From: CAIXPS01 sp034430115
GTDB lineage: Bacteria > Chloroflexota > Anaerolineae > J036 > Brachytrichaceae
DNA: 21,933 nucleotides
Assembly: GCA_034430115.1 (NCBI GenBank)
Contig: DAOUFG010000168.1
Location: forward strand, 1-21,933
Direction of reading: 5' to 3'
Both the position numbers and the translations under genes were made by a program. Below, piece by piece: positions 1-8,400 of the stretch (position 1 is its first letter; each line of letters begins with the position of its first letter). The notes under the pieces were generated by a model. That model was not told the DNA's origin. It saw nothing but the letters and a program-made list of their open reading frames with translations, and did not search any database.

Positions 1-572
1 CGGTGATCGGGCAAGAGACGTCGGATATTTGCCGCAACGTCGCATACCTGCCGCAGAACCCCAATGCCTTGCTGTTTGCCGATACGGTCAGCGCGGAACT
101 GCACATCACCTTGCAGAATCATGGCTTGGGCGGGACGAAGGACGTGCCGGCGCTGCTGAGGCAACTTGGGCTGGAACGCTACGCGCAGAGTTACCCGCGC
201 GACCTGAGTGTGGGGGAACGCGAACGCGTGGCGGTGGGCGCCGTCACCGTGACCGAGCCGAAGTTGCTCCTGCTGGACGAGCCGACGCGCGGGCTGGATT
301 ACGGGGCCAAGCGCGCGCTGGCATCACTCTTGAAGCGCTGGAAGGCGGAGGGCGCGGGAGTGTTGCTCGTCTCGCACGATGTGGAGTTCGTCGCCGAATG
401 CGCCGATGAGGTCGTCATGTTGGTGGACGGCCGAGTGGTTGCTTCCGGTGACCCGGGCATAGTGCTGGGTGCGTCGCCGATCTTTGCGCCGCAAGTGGCC
501 CAGGTGTTCCCTGGCACGGGCTGGCTGACAGTGGACGACGTGGCGCAGGCATTATCGACGGCGGGGAATTGA
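1..572 (+). CDS. ECF-type ABC transporter ATP-binding protein, 3' part (5' end outside window)
   Basis: The ATPase of an energy-coupling-factor importer would power uptake of a vitamin or metal ion at the inner face of the membrane. The gene enters the window already open (first full codon at base 3), so the Walker A loop is missing. Counting from base 3, the remaining 189 residues show a Q-loop (YLPQNP, Q18), an ABC signature LSVGERER (68-75, a variant of LSGGQ), Walker B LLLLDEP (88-94), the D-loop GLD and the switch histidine in LLVSHD (H125). The tail after residue 150 (SPIFAPQV...GWLTVDDVAQAL) resembles the C-terminal end of ECF A-subunits, including those that fuse two ABC domains. Whether this is a single or a tandem ATPase cannot be decided here, and neither can the substrate. 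The stop TGA lies inside a GAGATTGGAGATT repeat arm, and the next gene follows within 16 bases. Confidence 0.85.
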   Translation, partial: VIGQETSDICRNVAYLPQNPNALLFADTVSAELHITLQNHGLGGTKDVPALLRQLGLERYAQSYPRDLSVGERERVAVGAVTVTEPKLLLLDEPTRGLDYGAKRALASLLKRWKAEGAGVLLVSHDVEFVAECADEVVMLVDGRVVASGDPGIVLGASPIFAPQVAQVFPGTGWLTVDDVAQALSTAGN

Positions 573-590
573 GATTGGAGATTGGCGATG
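565..590. repeat. Solo GAGATTGGAGATTGG repeat arm
   Basis: This short purine-rich stretch (two GAGATTGG units at 571-585) is the same unit that forms the outer arms of the larger palindromic repeats elsewhere in the window, but here no inner core or opposite arm is present. It supplies the TGA stop of the ATPase gene (570-572) and the GGAG (577-580) that serves as the ribosome-binding site of the following gene. It may be a remnant or a single-arm copy. Confidence 0.5.
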
Positions 591-1295
591 GAATGCGCGG
601 ATCGATATGAGTCATTAGAGGACGTTAATGTGGCGCTGATCGTATGCCGCAAGTGCCCACGCCTGGTGGCCTATCGTGAGGCCGTGGCGCGCGAGAAGCG
701 GCGCGCCTTTCGCGAGCAGACGTATTGGGGCCGCCCGGTGCCCGGCTTTGGCGACCCACAGGCGTGGTTGTGGATTGTCGGCCTGGCCCCGGCGGCACAT
801 GGCGGCAACCGCACCGGGCGCATGTTTACCGGCGACCGTTCGGGCGATTTTCTCTACGCGGCGCTATATCGGGCGGGGTTAGCGAATCAACCTACTTCGG
901 TGTCAATCGACGATGGCTTGCAGTTGCACGGCGCTTATATCTCGGCGCCGGTGCACTGTGCGCCGCCCGACAACAAGCCCTTGCCCGAAGAGTATGATTG
1001 CTGCCGGCCCTACCTGGCGACGGACCTGCGCCTGTTGCGCCGGGTGCGCGTGATCTTCACCCTGGGCAAAATCGCTTTTGATCACGTGTTGCGCGTGCTG
1101 GCGGAGGCGGGCGTTCGCTTGCCTACGCCGCGCCCGGTCTTTGGGCACGCGCGCGCCTATGCGGTGGGGCGTTACCGGGTCGTATCGTCCTATCATCCCA
1201 GCCAACGCAACACCCAGACGGGGCTGCTCACGCCGGCGATGATGGACGCGGCCCTCGCGCTGGCGAAAGAGGTGGGGGAAAGAATCAATGAGTGA
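588..1295 (+). CDS. udgB: Family 5 uracil-DNA glycosylase (UdgB-like)
   Basis: This enzyme excises uracil, and in this family other deaminated bases such as hypoxanthine, from DNA to start base excision repair. Motif 1 reads GLAPAAHGGNRTGRMFTGD (65-83), with Ala where other UDG families carry a catalytic Asp or Asn, which is a family 5 hallmark. The C-terminal motif is SSYHPSQRNTQTG (200-212). Four cysteines placed as in iron-sulfur UDGs are visible: C20 and C23 (CRKC), C124 (VHCAPP), and C138 or C139. At 235 residues it is of usual length. I chose ATG 588 over the in-frame TTG at 582 because GGAG at 577-580 sits 7 bases upstream. It follows the ABC ATPase by 15 bases and is probably co-transcribed, although the functions are unrelated. 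Confidence 0.9.
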   Translation: MECADRYESLEDVNVALIVCRKCPRLVAYREAVAREKRRAFREQTYWGRPVPGFGDPQAWLWIVGLAPAAHGGNRTGRMFTGDRSGDFLYAALYRAGLANQPTSVSIDDGLQLHGAYISAPVHCAPPDNKPLPEEYDCCRPYLATDLRLLRRVRVIFTLGKIAFDHVLRVLAEAGVRLPTPRPVFGHARAYAVGRYRVVSSYHPSQRNTQTGLLTPAMMDAALALAKEVGERINE

Positions 1296-1462
1296 TATAA
1301 GGTCGGGAGTTGCTTCACCAAACGATTCTCCTATCCTCCATTTCCCCTGATCGATCTACAATCTGCGTGACTCATATTTGGCGCGCAACATCGTCGCTCA
1401 TTCCTGGTTGCCCTTCCGTCTCGCGCCGATATGGGCCAATCACAGATAGGAGGACGCAAGCG
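1296..1462. other. Intergenic leader before the VOC gene
   Basis: There is no convincing coding sequence in these 167 bases. A possible -10 box TACAAT lies at 1357-1362, but I see no good -35 box at the proper distance. A strong Shine-Dalgarno sequence TAGGAGGA (1448-1454 region) precedes the next start codon. An upstream in-frame extension of the next gene exists but does not look like protein. Confidence 0.35.
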
Positions 1463-1978
1463 ATGTCAGACAAGATGCCAAACGACGCATTCAAAAAGTG
1501 CATCCAGGTGGGCGTGGTGGTGAAAGACCTGGATACGAAGATCCGCAACCTGATTGATCTCTTCGACATCGGGCCGGTGCGGGTGATCGATTTTCCGCCC
1601 AAGGACCGCCCCGACATGGAACGCTGGTATCACGGCCAGCCGGCGCAGTTCACCTGCCGCCTGGCATTCGCCGACCTGGGCAGCGTGGAACTGGAGTTGA
1701 TTGAACCCCTACAAGGGCCGAGTATCTGGCAGGATTTTATCGATCAGCACGGCGAGGGCATCCATCACATCCGATTCAACACGTTCGATGAAAAGCCAAT
1801 CGTCGAGAGCCTGGCTGAGAAAGACGTGACGGTGGAACAATCCGGCTCGGGTACGCGCCCCGGCACGGCCTACTTCTACTTCGATTCGCAAGACAAGATC
1901 GGTTTCACCATGGAAATTATGCGCGCCGTGGCCGGCACCGATGGCCGCGCCATGCCGATCGGCAAAATGGTTGAGTAA
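1463..1978 (+). CDS. VOC-family protein (glyoxalase / methylmalonyl-CoA epimerase fold)
   Basis: This 171-residue protein belongs to the vicinal oxygen chelate superfamily, whose members are metal-dependent isomerases, lyases or dioxygenases. It has two paired beta-alpha-beta-beta-beta modules: residues about 12-82 (KKCIQVGVVVKDLD ... VELELIEP) and 98-153 (GIHHIRF ... FTMEIM). The likely metal-site positions are Q15 (usually His), E78, H101 or H102, and E151, which resembles the methylmalonyl-CoA epimerase arrangement except for Gln in place of the first His. The start is the ATG at 1463, fixed by the AGGAGGA just upstream; an open frame extends back to 1310 without family similarity. The substrate is unknown. 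It is convergent with the UroD-like gene across a palindromic repeat. Confidence 0.75.
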   Translation: MSDKMPNDAFKKCIQVGVVVKDLDTKIRNLIDLFDIGPVRVIDFPPKDRPDMERWYHGQPAQFTCRLAFADLGSVELELIEPLQGPSIWQDFIDQHGEGIHHIRFNTFDEKPIVESLAEKDVTVEQSGSGTRPGTAYFYFDSQDKIGFTMEIMRAVAGTDGRAMPIGKMVE

Positions 1979-1985
1979 GTAGAAA

Positions 1986-2133
1986 GGGGATTAGAGAACG
2001 GAGATTGGAGATTTGAAACGGATGATTAACCACAGATGAACACGGATTCACACAGATAAGATGTAATACAACAATCCGTGATATCTGTGGCCCATCTCTG
2101 ATCTCCACTCTCTAATCTCTAATCTCAACTCCC
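1986..2133. repeat. Modular palindromic repeat, type I core (copy 1)
   Basis: This long imperfect inverted repeat fills the convergent junction between the VOC and UroD-like genes. The left outer arm (1986-2015) is purine-rich with GGAGATT units; the right outer arm (2091-2133) is its pyrimidine-rich counterpart with repeated TCTAATC and CTC units. The inner core pairs CCACAGAT (2030-2037) with ATCTGTGG (2083-2090), and CACGGATT (2041-2048) with AATCCGTG (2073-2080), leaving a loop of 24 bases. RNA from either strand could fold into a long hairpin, so a bidirectional terminator is plausible. The right arm overlaps the last codons and the stop of the UroD-like gene. Confidence 0.85.
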
Positions 2134-3302
2134 TTCGTTTCCGGCGTGACCTGCAGCGGATACCGCCCCACCTGGCACGCATAATGGTAGAGCGCGATCA
2201 AGTTCTCAGGTGGCACGTCACCTTGTACGTTATGCGTGGGGGCGACGATATATCCTCCGCCGGGGGCCAACTCGCAAATGCATTGTTCCACTTCGCGCCT
2301 CACGTCCGCCGGGCTGCCGTGTGGCAACACCGTTTGCGTGTCGATAGCGCCCATGAATGAAATCTGGTCCCCAAATTCGGCCTTCAGCCGGTGTGCATCC
2401 ATATCCCTGGCGCTGGTTTGCACGGGGTTCAAAACCTCCACACCGGCATCGATCAGGTCGGGCAGCAGGTCGTAGACGCTGCCGCAGGAGTGGAAGAAGA
2501 TTTTTGCGTCTGTGCGGCGTTTGACGAAATCGATCAGCTTCTTGTGATAGGGCTTGATCATGCGCCGATAAGTGGCCGGTGACATAGATGGGCCGCTCTG
2601 CGTTCCCAGGTCATCGGCCAGTTTGATGATCTGGATATAGGGGCCCACCTGATCCAGGTAACACCCAAGCGCCGTCTTGCAGGCGTCGCCAATGCGCGAG
2701 AGGAGCGCGTGCATAAACGCTTCATCGCGCGATAGCCCTTCTAATGCGCGTTCCTGCCCGCACATATACCAGGCGCGCTCCCAGATCCCATTAAAGCCAG
2801 GCGCACCCACCAGCGCATAATCTGTTGTCTTATACAGGCGTTCTGCTTCAGCGTGCAGGCCACGATAGCGGTCCGGGTCGATGGCATTTGGCCACCAGGG
2901 ATATGATGCCAGGCCGTCGAGGTCGGCATCGGCGAGCGGGCTTTCGGCCAGCTCGTGGTAGGTCACATCCCCGGCTTTCGCTTCTTTCCAACGCACTCCC
3001 CACTCATCGTAGAACTGCCCCGGCAAGTTGCACTGCCGGCGGTAGCGCGTGGTAGGGCGCATCAGGATGTGGCGCGTGTCGATGTGCAGCGTTTGTAAGA
3101 TGGCCTCATCCACCTGTACCAGGCGCAGGTGGTGTGGCAGATAGTGCATCTCGCTGTGAACGCCCAGGTGCTTTTGCAAGCGGGCATAGAACTCTGGGGA
3201 GGGGGAACTGTTGCCGTCGGTACCGAAATCCAATGGGACACGGTCAGGTTCCTGGTGATTCAGCGCGGCCTGTACGCGTTGGCGGGATGTCATGGTCGTC
3301 AT
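2112..3302 (-). CDS. UroD/MtaA-type methyltransferase-like protein
   Basis: This is a 396-residue TIM-barrel protein of the uroporphyrinogen decarboxylase superfamily. It is probably a corrinoid:cofactor methyltransferase relative rather than a haem enzyme, because it sits in a catabolic-looking context and carries an HxC zinc-type motif. Visible landmarks from the chosen start are RQRVQAALNHQEPDRVPLDFG (7-27), IKLADDLGTQSGPSMSP (226-242), HSCGS (H271, C273), possible further ligands C341 or C343, and the family tail HNVQGDVPPEN (357-367). The open frame runs to 3443, but family similarity begins at ATG 3302 (an alternative ATG is at 3293), 61 bases after the upstream isomerase-like gene. No clear Shine-Dalgarno sequence is seen. 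The last codons (VEIRD, stop) are repeat-derived. No corrinoid protein gene is in the window, so the substrate is unknown. Confidence 0.8.
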   Translation of the reverse strand: MTTMTSRQRVQAALNHQEPDRVPLDFGTDGNSSPSPEFYARLQKHLGVHSEMHYLPHHLRLVQVDEAILQTLHIDTRHILMRPTTRYRRQCNLPGQFYDEWGVRWKEAKAGDVTYHELAESPLADADLDGLASYPWWPNAIDPDRYRGLHAEAERLYKTTDYALVGAPGFNGIWERAWYMCGQERALEGLSRDEAFMHALLSRIGDACKTALGCYLDQVGPYIQIIKLADDLGTQSGPSMSPATYRRMIKPYHKKLIDFVKRRTDAKIFFHSCGSVYDLLPDLIDAGVEVLNPVQTSARDMDAHRLKAEFGDQISFMGAIDTQTVLPHGSPADVRREVEQCICELAPGGGYIVAPTHNVQGDVPPENLIALYHYACQVGRYPLQVTPETKGVEIRD

Positions 3303-3363
3303 AGTCGTAGATGTAAATGCATGTGATCCGGCGTTGCCGATAGGGGCGCCAGCAATGATGAAT

Positions 3364-4116
3364 CTATCTGCCCATCCGGTGCAAATTTGCCCGGCAACGC
3401 CGGACGGCTGCGAGTGCGGGGTAGGCATCACTTTCGTATTCAACGATATACCAGCGTGTTCCGCCGATGGTCTCGCATAGCTGGAATACTTCCGGCCAAT
3501 TCACCTCTCCTTCGCCGATCAGTGCTTCGGGGGTGCTGGCCGAATATTCTTTCAGGTGAATGGTAATGGCACGTCCAGGGTAGCGGCGCAGACAGGCGAT
3601 TGGGTTTCCGCCGCCGATGAGCGCATTACCCAGGTCAGCCTGCATGATGACCTGTGGCTTGGTATTGGCGAAGAACAGGTCAAACGGCACTCCGCCGGCG
3701 ATGGGTTGGAACTCAATGTCGTGATTGTGATAGCCGGTGTACATACCGAGCGGGGCCAGTTTCTCGGCGATGCAATTGAACTGCTGGGCCGTCTCCAGCC
3801 AGGCTGCGCTGGAGTCACGATATTTCTCGGCCAACCAGGGCACGATCAGATAGGGGTTTTTTAACGTCTGGTTGAACTCAATGGTGCGCGGCAACTCGTC
3901 GTCCAGCAGGCTGGCAAAGCTGGTATGCGTGCCGCAACACTGCAACCCGTGCTCATCCAATAGACTACGCAACGCTTTGGCAGAATAGCCATGGTATCCA
4001 GCAAACTCAACGCCATCGTAGCCTATCTCCTTGACGGCTTTGAGTGCTCCAGGCAAGTCACGCGCGCACTCTTTGCGTATCGAGTACAGTTGCAGTCCTA
4101 TCGGTATATCAGACAT
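3364..4116 (-). CDS. Sugar phosphate isomerase/epimerase-like TIM-barrel protein
   Basis: This 250-residue protein belongs to the AP-endonuclease-2/xylose-isomerase-like barrel family, which holds divalent-metal sugar isomerases, epimerases and dehydratases. The expected acidic and histidine positions are present: E37 (GVEF), H64 (GTHTS), YHNHDIEF (129-136), D161 (QADLGN), H187 (IHLKE) and E226 (VEYES). I chose ATG 4116 (MSDIPIGLQLYSIR) because an AAGGGAAGG purine tract lies just upstream; the longer frame to 4188 adds hydrophobic residues without family similarity. It is the first gene of a probable two-gene operon with the UroD-like protein. It is probably cytoplasmic. The substrate cannot be read from sequence. 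Confidence 0.85.
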   Translation of the reverse strand: MSDIPIGLQLYSIRKECARDLPGALKAVKEIGYDGVEFAGYHGYSAKALRSLLDEHGLQCCGTHTSFASLLDDELPRTIEFNQTLKNPYLIVPWLAEKYRDSSAAWLETAQQFNCIAEKLAPLGMYTGYHNHDIEFQPIAGGVPFDLFFANTKPQVIMQADLGNALIGGGNPIACLRRYPGRAITIHLKEYSASTPEALIGEGEVNWPEVFQLCETIGGTRWYIVEYESDAYPALAAVRRCRANLHRMGR

Positions 4117-4160
4117 CATCCTTCCCTTATCCCCCCAAGCGTAAACGATACAGCCGTATA

Positions 4161-4188
4161 TTATTACCGAATACTGCAGATGTGCCAA
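4161..4188 (-). promoter_or_regulatory. Candidate sigma-70-type promoter of the isomerase/UroD-like operon
   Basis: Reading the minus strand, TTGGCA (4188-4183) and TAATAA (4166-4161) are separated by 16 bases and lie about 45 bases upstream of the isomerase-like start codon. The surrounding segment is clearly AT-rich compared with the genes. It is in the divergent region shared with proline dehydrogenase. Confidence 0.4.
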
Positions 4189-4229
4189 TCTTATTTATTA
4201 AAATTTTAATTCATTGAATAAGTGGGTTT

Positions 4230-4280
4230 GGGAGTGCCTCTGTTACCTCACGCAGACAACGTGCTACACTCCCTTGCGTG
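4230..4280. promoter_or_regulatory. Nested inverted repeats in the proline dehydrogenase promoter region
   Basis: GGGAGTG (4230-4236) is repeated in inverted form as CACTCCC (4267-4273), and CACGCA (4249-4254) as TGCGTG (4275-4280). A possible -10 box TACACT (4265-4270) lies between them. The arrangement could be an operator or a foldable leader controlling the downstream gene. No regulator gene is adjacent, so this is tentative. Confidence 0.25.
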
Positions 4281-4307
4281 CTCGTCAAGTTAGAAGGTGG
4301 GTGAATC

Positions 4308-5267
4308 ATGCTGCGAGCCTTGTTTATTACATTATCAAGGGCGACTTGGGCGCAACGCACGATCACGCGCTGGCCGTTGGCATGGAAGGCGGCGTCGCGT
4401 TTTGTGGCTGGTGAACAGCCGGCGGATGCTATTCGCGCCGTCCGTGAGTTGAACGATAAGGGCATCAATGTGACGCTCGATCACCTGGGTGAAAACATCA
4501 CCACCTTCGCAGAGGCCGCACAGGCGACAACCGATATCGAAGCCATGCTGGATGAGATCGAAGATTCGGGCGCACGCGCCAATGTATCGCTGAAGCTGAC
4601 CCAGATTGGCCTTGGCCTGGATGCGCTGCGTTGTAGCACTTACCTGGCGCGTATCCTGGCCCATGCGGCGGATTGCCACAACTTTGTGCGCATCGACATG
4701 GAGGATTCTGCCTACACTGAGCAGACGCTAACGCTATATCGGCAGATGCGCCAGCGCGGTTTTGAGAACACGGGCGTGGTGATTCAGTCTTATCTATATC
4801 GCAGCGGGTACGATGTCACCAATTTGGTGGAGCAACGTTCGCGTGTGCGGCTGACCAAAGGGGCCTATCGCGAGCCATCGGACATTGCCTATCCCCGCAA
4901 GGACGACGTGGACGCCAACTATGATCGACTGGCGGAGTTACTACTCGGCGGCGCGCTGACCGCCGGGGCACAAATCGTGAGCGACGATGGGTGCATCCCG
5001 CCCATCCCGGCGATTGCCACACACGATATGCGGCGCATCGAATTTGCACAGGCGCATGCGCAGCGCATCGGCCTGCCCAAACGGGCGTTGGAATTTCAAA
5101 TGCTGTATGGCATCCGGCGTGATTTGCAAGAGCAGTTGGTTGCCGCCGGCTATCCGGTGCGCGTGTATGTGCCTTACGGCACGCACTGGTACCCCTACTT
5201 CATGCGTCGCCTGGCCGAACGCCCGGCAAACTTGTGGTTCTTCATCTCGAACTACTTTCGCCGGTAG
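4308..5267 (+). CDS. Proline dehydrogenase (monofunctional PRODH)
   Basis: This FAD-dependent enzyme oxidises L-proline to pyrroline-5-carboxylate, passing electrons to the quinone pool. The 319-residue length fits the stand-alone PRODH barrel rather than bifunctional PutA. Family motifs in order are LDHLGE (57-62), SLKLTQ (94-99), RIDMED (128-133), VIQSYLYRS (158-166), RLTKGAY (181-187), ATHD (237-240), FQMLYG (263-268), and WYPYFMRRLAERPAN (294-308), whose paired arginines correspond to the substrate-carboxylate site. The ATG at 4308 is preceded by AAGGTGGG. The partner P5C dehydrogenase is not in the window. The gene is divergent from the isomerase/UroD-like operon and convergent with the macroglobulin gene. 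Confidence 0.93.
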   Translation: MLRALFITLSRATWAQRTITRWPLAWKAASRFVAGEQPADAIRAVRELNDKGINVTLDHLGENITTFAEAAQATTDIEAMLDEIEDSGARANVSLKLTQIGLGLDALRCSTYLARILAHAADCHNFVRIDMEDSAYTEQTLTLYRQMRQRGFENTGVVIQSYLYRSGYDVTNLVEQRSRVRLTKGAYREPSDIAYPRKDDVDANYDRLAELLLGGALTAGAQIVSDDGCIPPIPAIATHDMRRIEFAQAHAQRIGLPKRALEFQMLYGIRRDLQEQLVAAGYPVRVYVPYGTHWYPYFMRRLAERPANLWFFISNYFRR

Positions 5268-5457
5268 GAAGGGGATTGGAGAATGGGAATTGGAGATGAA
5301 TTACGGGCTTGCGAGGGAAAGAAGCCGGGTTCCGGTCGGGTCAAATAAAACCACGGATTCCTCTGATGACACGGATTTGTATTGGGCATTTCAATCCGTG
5401 TTCATCCGTGAAATCCGTGGTTCATCTCCAGTGTCCAATCTCTACTCTCCGATCTCC
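5268..5457. repeat. Modular palindromic repeat, type I core (copy 2)
   Basis: This copy lies at the convergent junction between proline dehydrogenase and the macroglobulin gene. The left purine arm spans 5268-5298 (GGGATTGGAG-type units) and the right pyrimidine arm 5421-5457. The core pairs CCACGGATT (5351-5359) with AATCCGTGG (5412-5420), and CACGGATT (5370-5377) with AATCCGTG (5393-5400), leaving a 15-base loop. Unlike copies 1 and 3, about 50 unrelated bases (5299-5350) separate the left arm from the core. The right arm encodes the last residues and stop of the macroglobulin gene. Confidence 0.85.
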
Positions 5458-8400
5458 AGCAACATCCCATCGCTGCGCCCAAACACCTCGGGGAAGTACT
5501 GCTCGTTTGCGAAGGCTGGGATCACGTTGAATTGCCCGGCGCTGGTGGCGCGGAAGGTATAGCTATATTCATAGGTGCCTTTGCCCAGTTGGTTGGCGTA
5601 GAGCACTACGCGGTCGTCGCGCATTTCGGTGCGCGAGTACCAATACCACCACCAGCGATAGAGCGTCTGTGCAGCGGGGCGCAATGCCGGCCCTTCCGCG
5701 ATCTGGCTGGTGGTTGCCAGCGCCGTATCCACGATGTCGGCGCCGGCCGGCAATGGGTCTTCCAGTTGCACGTAATACAGGTCACCGGGGGCGATCAGCG
5801 TCAGGTTTACGCGGATCACGTCACCCACTTTGACCTGCGTCACCTCCGGGCATTTCACGCCCTCGGTGCAGTCGGCCCGCGTATAGCGCCGCAACACCTG
5901 GATGCCTCGATCCACCGCCTTGATGCTGGGCACCGGCAGGTAGGCCTTCAGATGCGCGGTGTAGTAGAGCCGCCCCGGGCCGTCGCCGCGCAGGATGTTC
6001 AGCCGGTTGCTCACGTCGCGTAGCAGGCTCGCCATCGGCACGTTCACCGTCACCGTCTGCGTCAACGTTTGGGCCGAGGCTTGCCCCGACGCGATAGGTT
6101 GCTCATTCAGGATGGCCTGGAAGTCGTAGTCGGCCTGCAGTTCGCCCGTGGCGCGCACCCAGTCGGTGAGCGCGATGAGCGACCAGGCCGTCTCTTGCGT
6201 GGTGTGCCAGATGCCGTCGGTGCGCGCCATCATCAGCCAGCGCACCACGTTCGGCGCCAGCTTGTTGGTTGGATCCAGCGTTGCCAGCGCGCTCAGGATG
6301 ATGGCGGTGGAACGTGTGTCGGTGTTCATGGCCCACCAGTCCACGTATTGTTCCTCCCAATGCGTACCGGTGGCCGATTGGATCGCCTGGCCGTTCAGGT
6401 CGGCGAAGAGCGTCTTCAGCCGTGCATCTTGAGGGTTGGCCTTGCCGATGCTCAGCGCCACCAGCGCTCGCGCATAGAGGCTCAGCTTGTCGCGCGCATC
6501 ATAAAGCTGGCCGACGCGGTTGGCATCGCCTTGCCCACTCTCGCCCAGCACATAGAGCACGTAAGCCTGCTGGTTGAACTCGTAATACTGGCGCAAAGTA
6601 TCCGTGTCTTTCAGTGTGCCGCGCAGGTAAGCCAGCCCGCGCTGGAGCGCGTCGTCGGAAACAGTGAAGCCGGCCTGGCGCGCGCGCAACATGCCAAACA
6701 CCACATAGGCGCTGATGTGCGGGTTGCTGGGCAGGTCGCTCCACCAGGCCCAACCGCCGTCGCCGTTCTGGATCGTATATAGCTTCGCCAGGCTATCGCT
6801 TACCAGCGTCTGGAGCTTTGCTTCCAGCGCCGCATCGCGGATGCTGAACTGTTGCAAGGCCTGGTAATTCAACACATTGGGCAAGAAGCGTGATAGCACC
6901 GCCTCGGCGTGTTCGTTCGAGTCGTTCTCCAGGTAGGTCAGCCCGGCCTGCATCGACGCGGCGAGCGATGGCTCCAGGCGCACTGTCAATTCGCCCTGTG
7001 TCGTGTCCAGCCGTGGGGGCAGGGCGATCACTTCCGTGCGCCCGCCGGCGGCATCAAGCTCGCCGGCCGTGCCGACCACTTCGGGCGCGCTATAACGATT
7101 CACCTTCAGGCCGCCGTCCGGCGCAGTGGCGAGTCGTGGGCGGCTCGCGTCGGCGTAGGCATCGTTTGCTACGCTAAATACCAGATTCACGCTTTCGTCC
7201 GTGCCCACGCTGGCCGTCCAGTGCACTTCGGCCTCGCCCTGGGCCGGGATGGTGACCTGTTGTGAGATGGGTGTGCTGAGCGTGATGCCGCCGGCCTGGC
7301 TCAGTGCCACGACCGCCGTCTGCGCTGTCATGGTGTTGTTGTTCACCACTGCGCCAAGCTGCACCACGTCATTCACGACCAGGAAGCGCGGTGTGACGGG
7401 CCGGATGAGGAGCGGCTTGGTCGCAATCACGTTCACCGTCCCTTCGCCGACGCGCGTTTGTGCATCTACACCCACGGCGCGCACCACCCAGGTGGTGAGG
7501 TTGTCGGGCAACTTGATGCTGACGACGGCTCGTCCCTGTGCGTCGGTGGTGATGTTGGGCGCCCAGTAGGCTGTATCGGCGAAATCCTCGCGCACCTGGA
7601 TTGAATTGCTCGGAGCCGTGGTGCTGGCAGCTGATTCGTTCCCTATCATTGCCAGGACGGCGGGCGCAGCGGTGGCCGCCGGCATGGCGGCTTTTGCCGT
7701 GTCATAGGCAAGTGCCTGGCGTTGCATCAATTGTTGCGCATCGTTCGCGACCCGGTTGCCCGAGACGCTCAGGCCGGCCGCCGTCTGCACGCGCGTGCCG
7801 CGCTGGCTATAGAACGCCTGCACGATGGCATTCTCGGTGCGCGGCAGCAGGTTCAAGATGCCCTTATCCACCAAGTCCAGCGAGAACTGCCCGCTGACGG
7901 GTTGGCCCGTGCTGTCGGTGGCCTGGAGCGTGTAGCTGATCATTTCGCCCGGCTGAGCGATGGACTGTGCAGGGGTAAGCGTGATGCTGATGACGCGTTG
8001 CACCGGTTGCACCGGCAGGTTGACGTAGCCCACTTTGAAATCGGGCTGGCCGCCCTGGAACAACACCACCGACACATACACGTTGGGCGTGAAGGAATCT
8101 TGCAGCGGCAGGTGATAAACCTGGCTGGAAGAGCTGACGGCGATGACGTCGTGTTGCAGGATGTGCCCGCGTTCCACCGTCACCAACGCGTAGTGCGTGC
8201 CACTGAAGGGAGAGGGGATCAAGATGTCCGCCGTCTGGCCGGGTAGATAGGAAGATTGATTGGCGATCAGGTGGATGCGGTCGTTATTCTCGCGCAGCCA
8301 CGATACGGCCCCTTCACCTGTGGCCCATAGGAAGCGGCCCGACTGCACCCGTCGCCCCGCTTCGTCTTCGCCCCGCGCGACCACGTGATAGGTGCCCGCT

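Noticed and set aside
3303..3443. N-terminal extension of the UroD-like protein upstream of 3302
   Set aside because: The extra residues overlap the end of the upstream isomerase-like gene and lack family similarity, so the later ATG is preferred.
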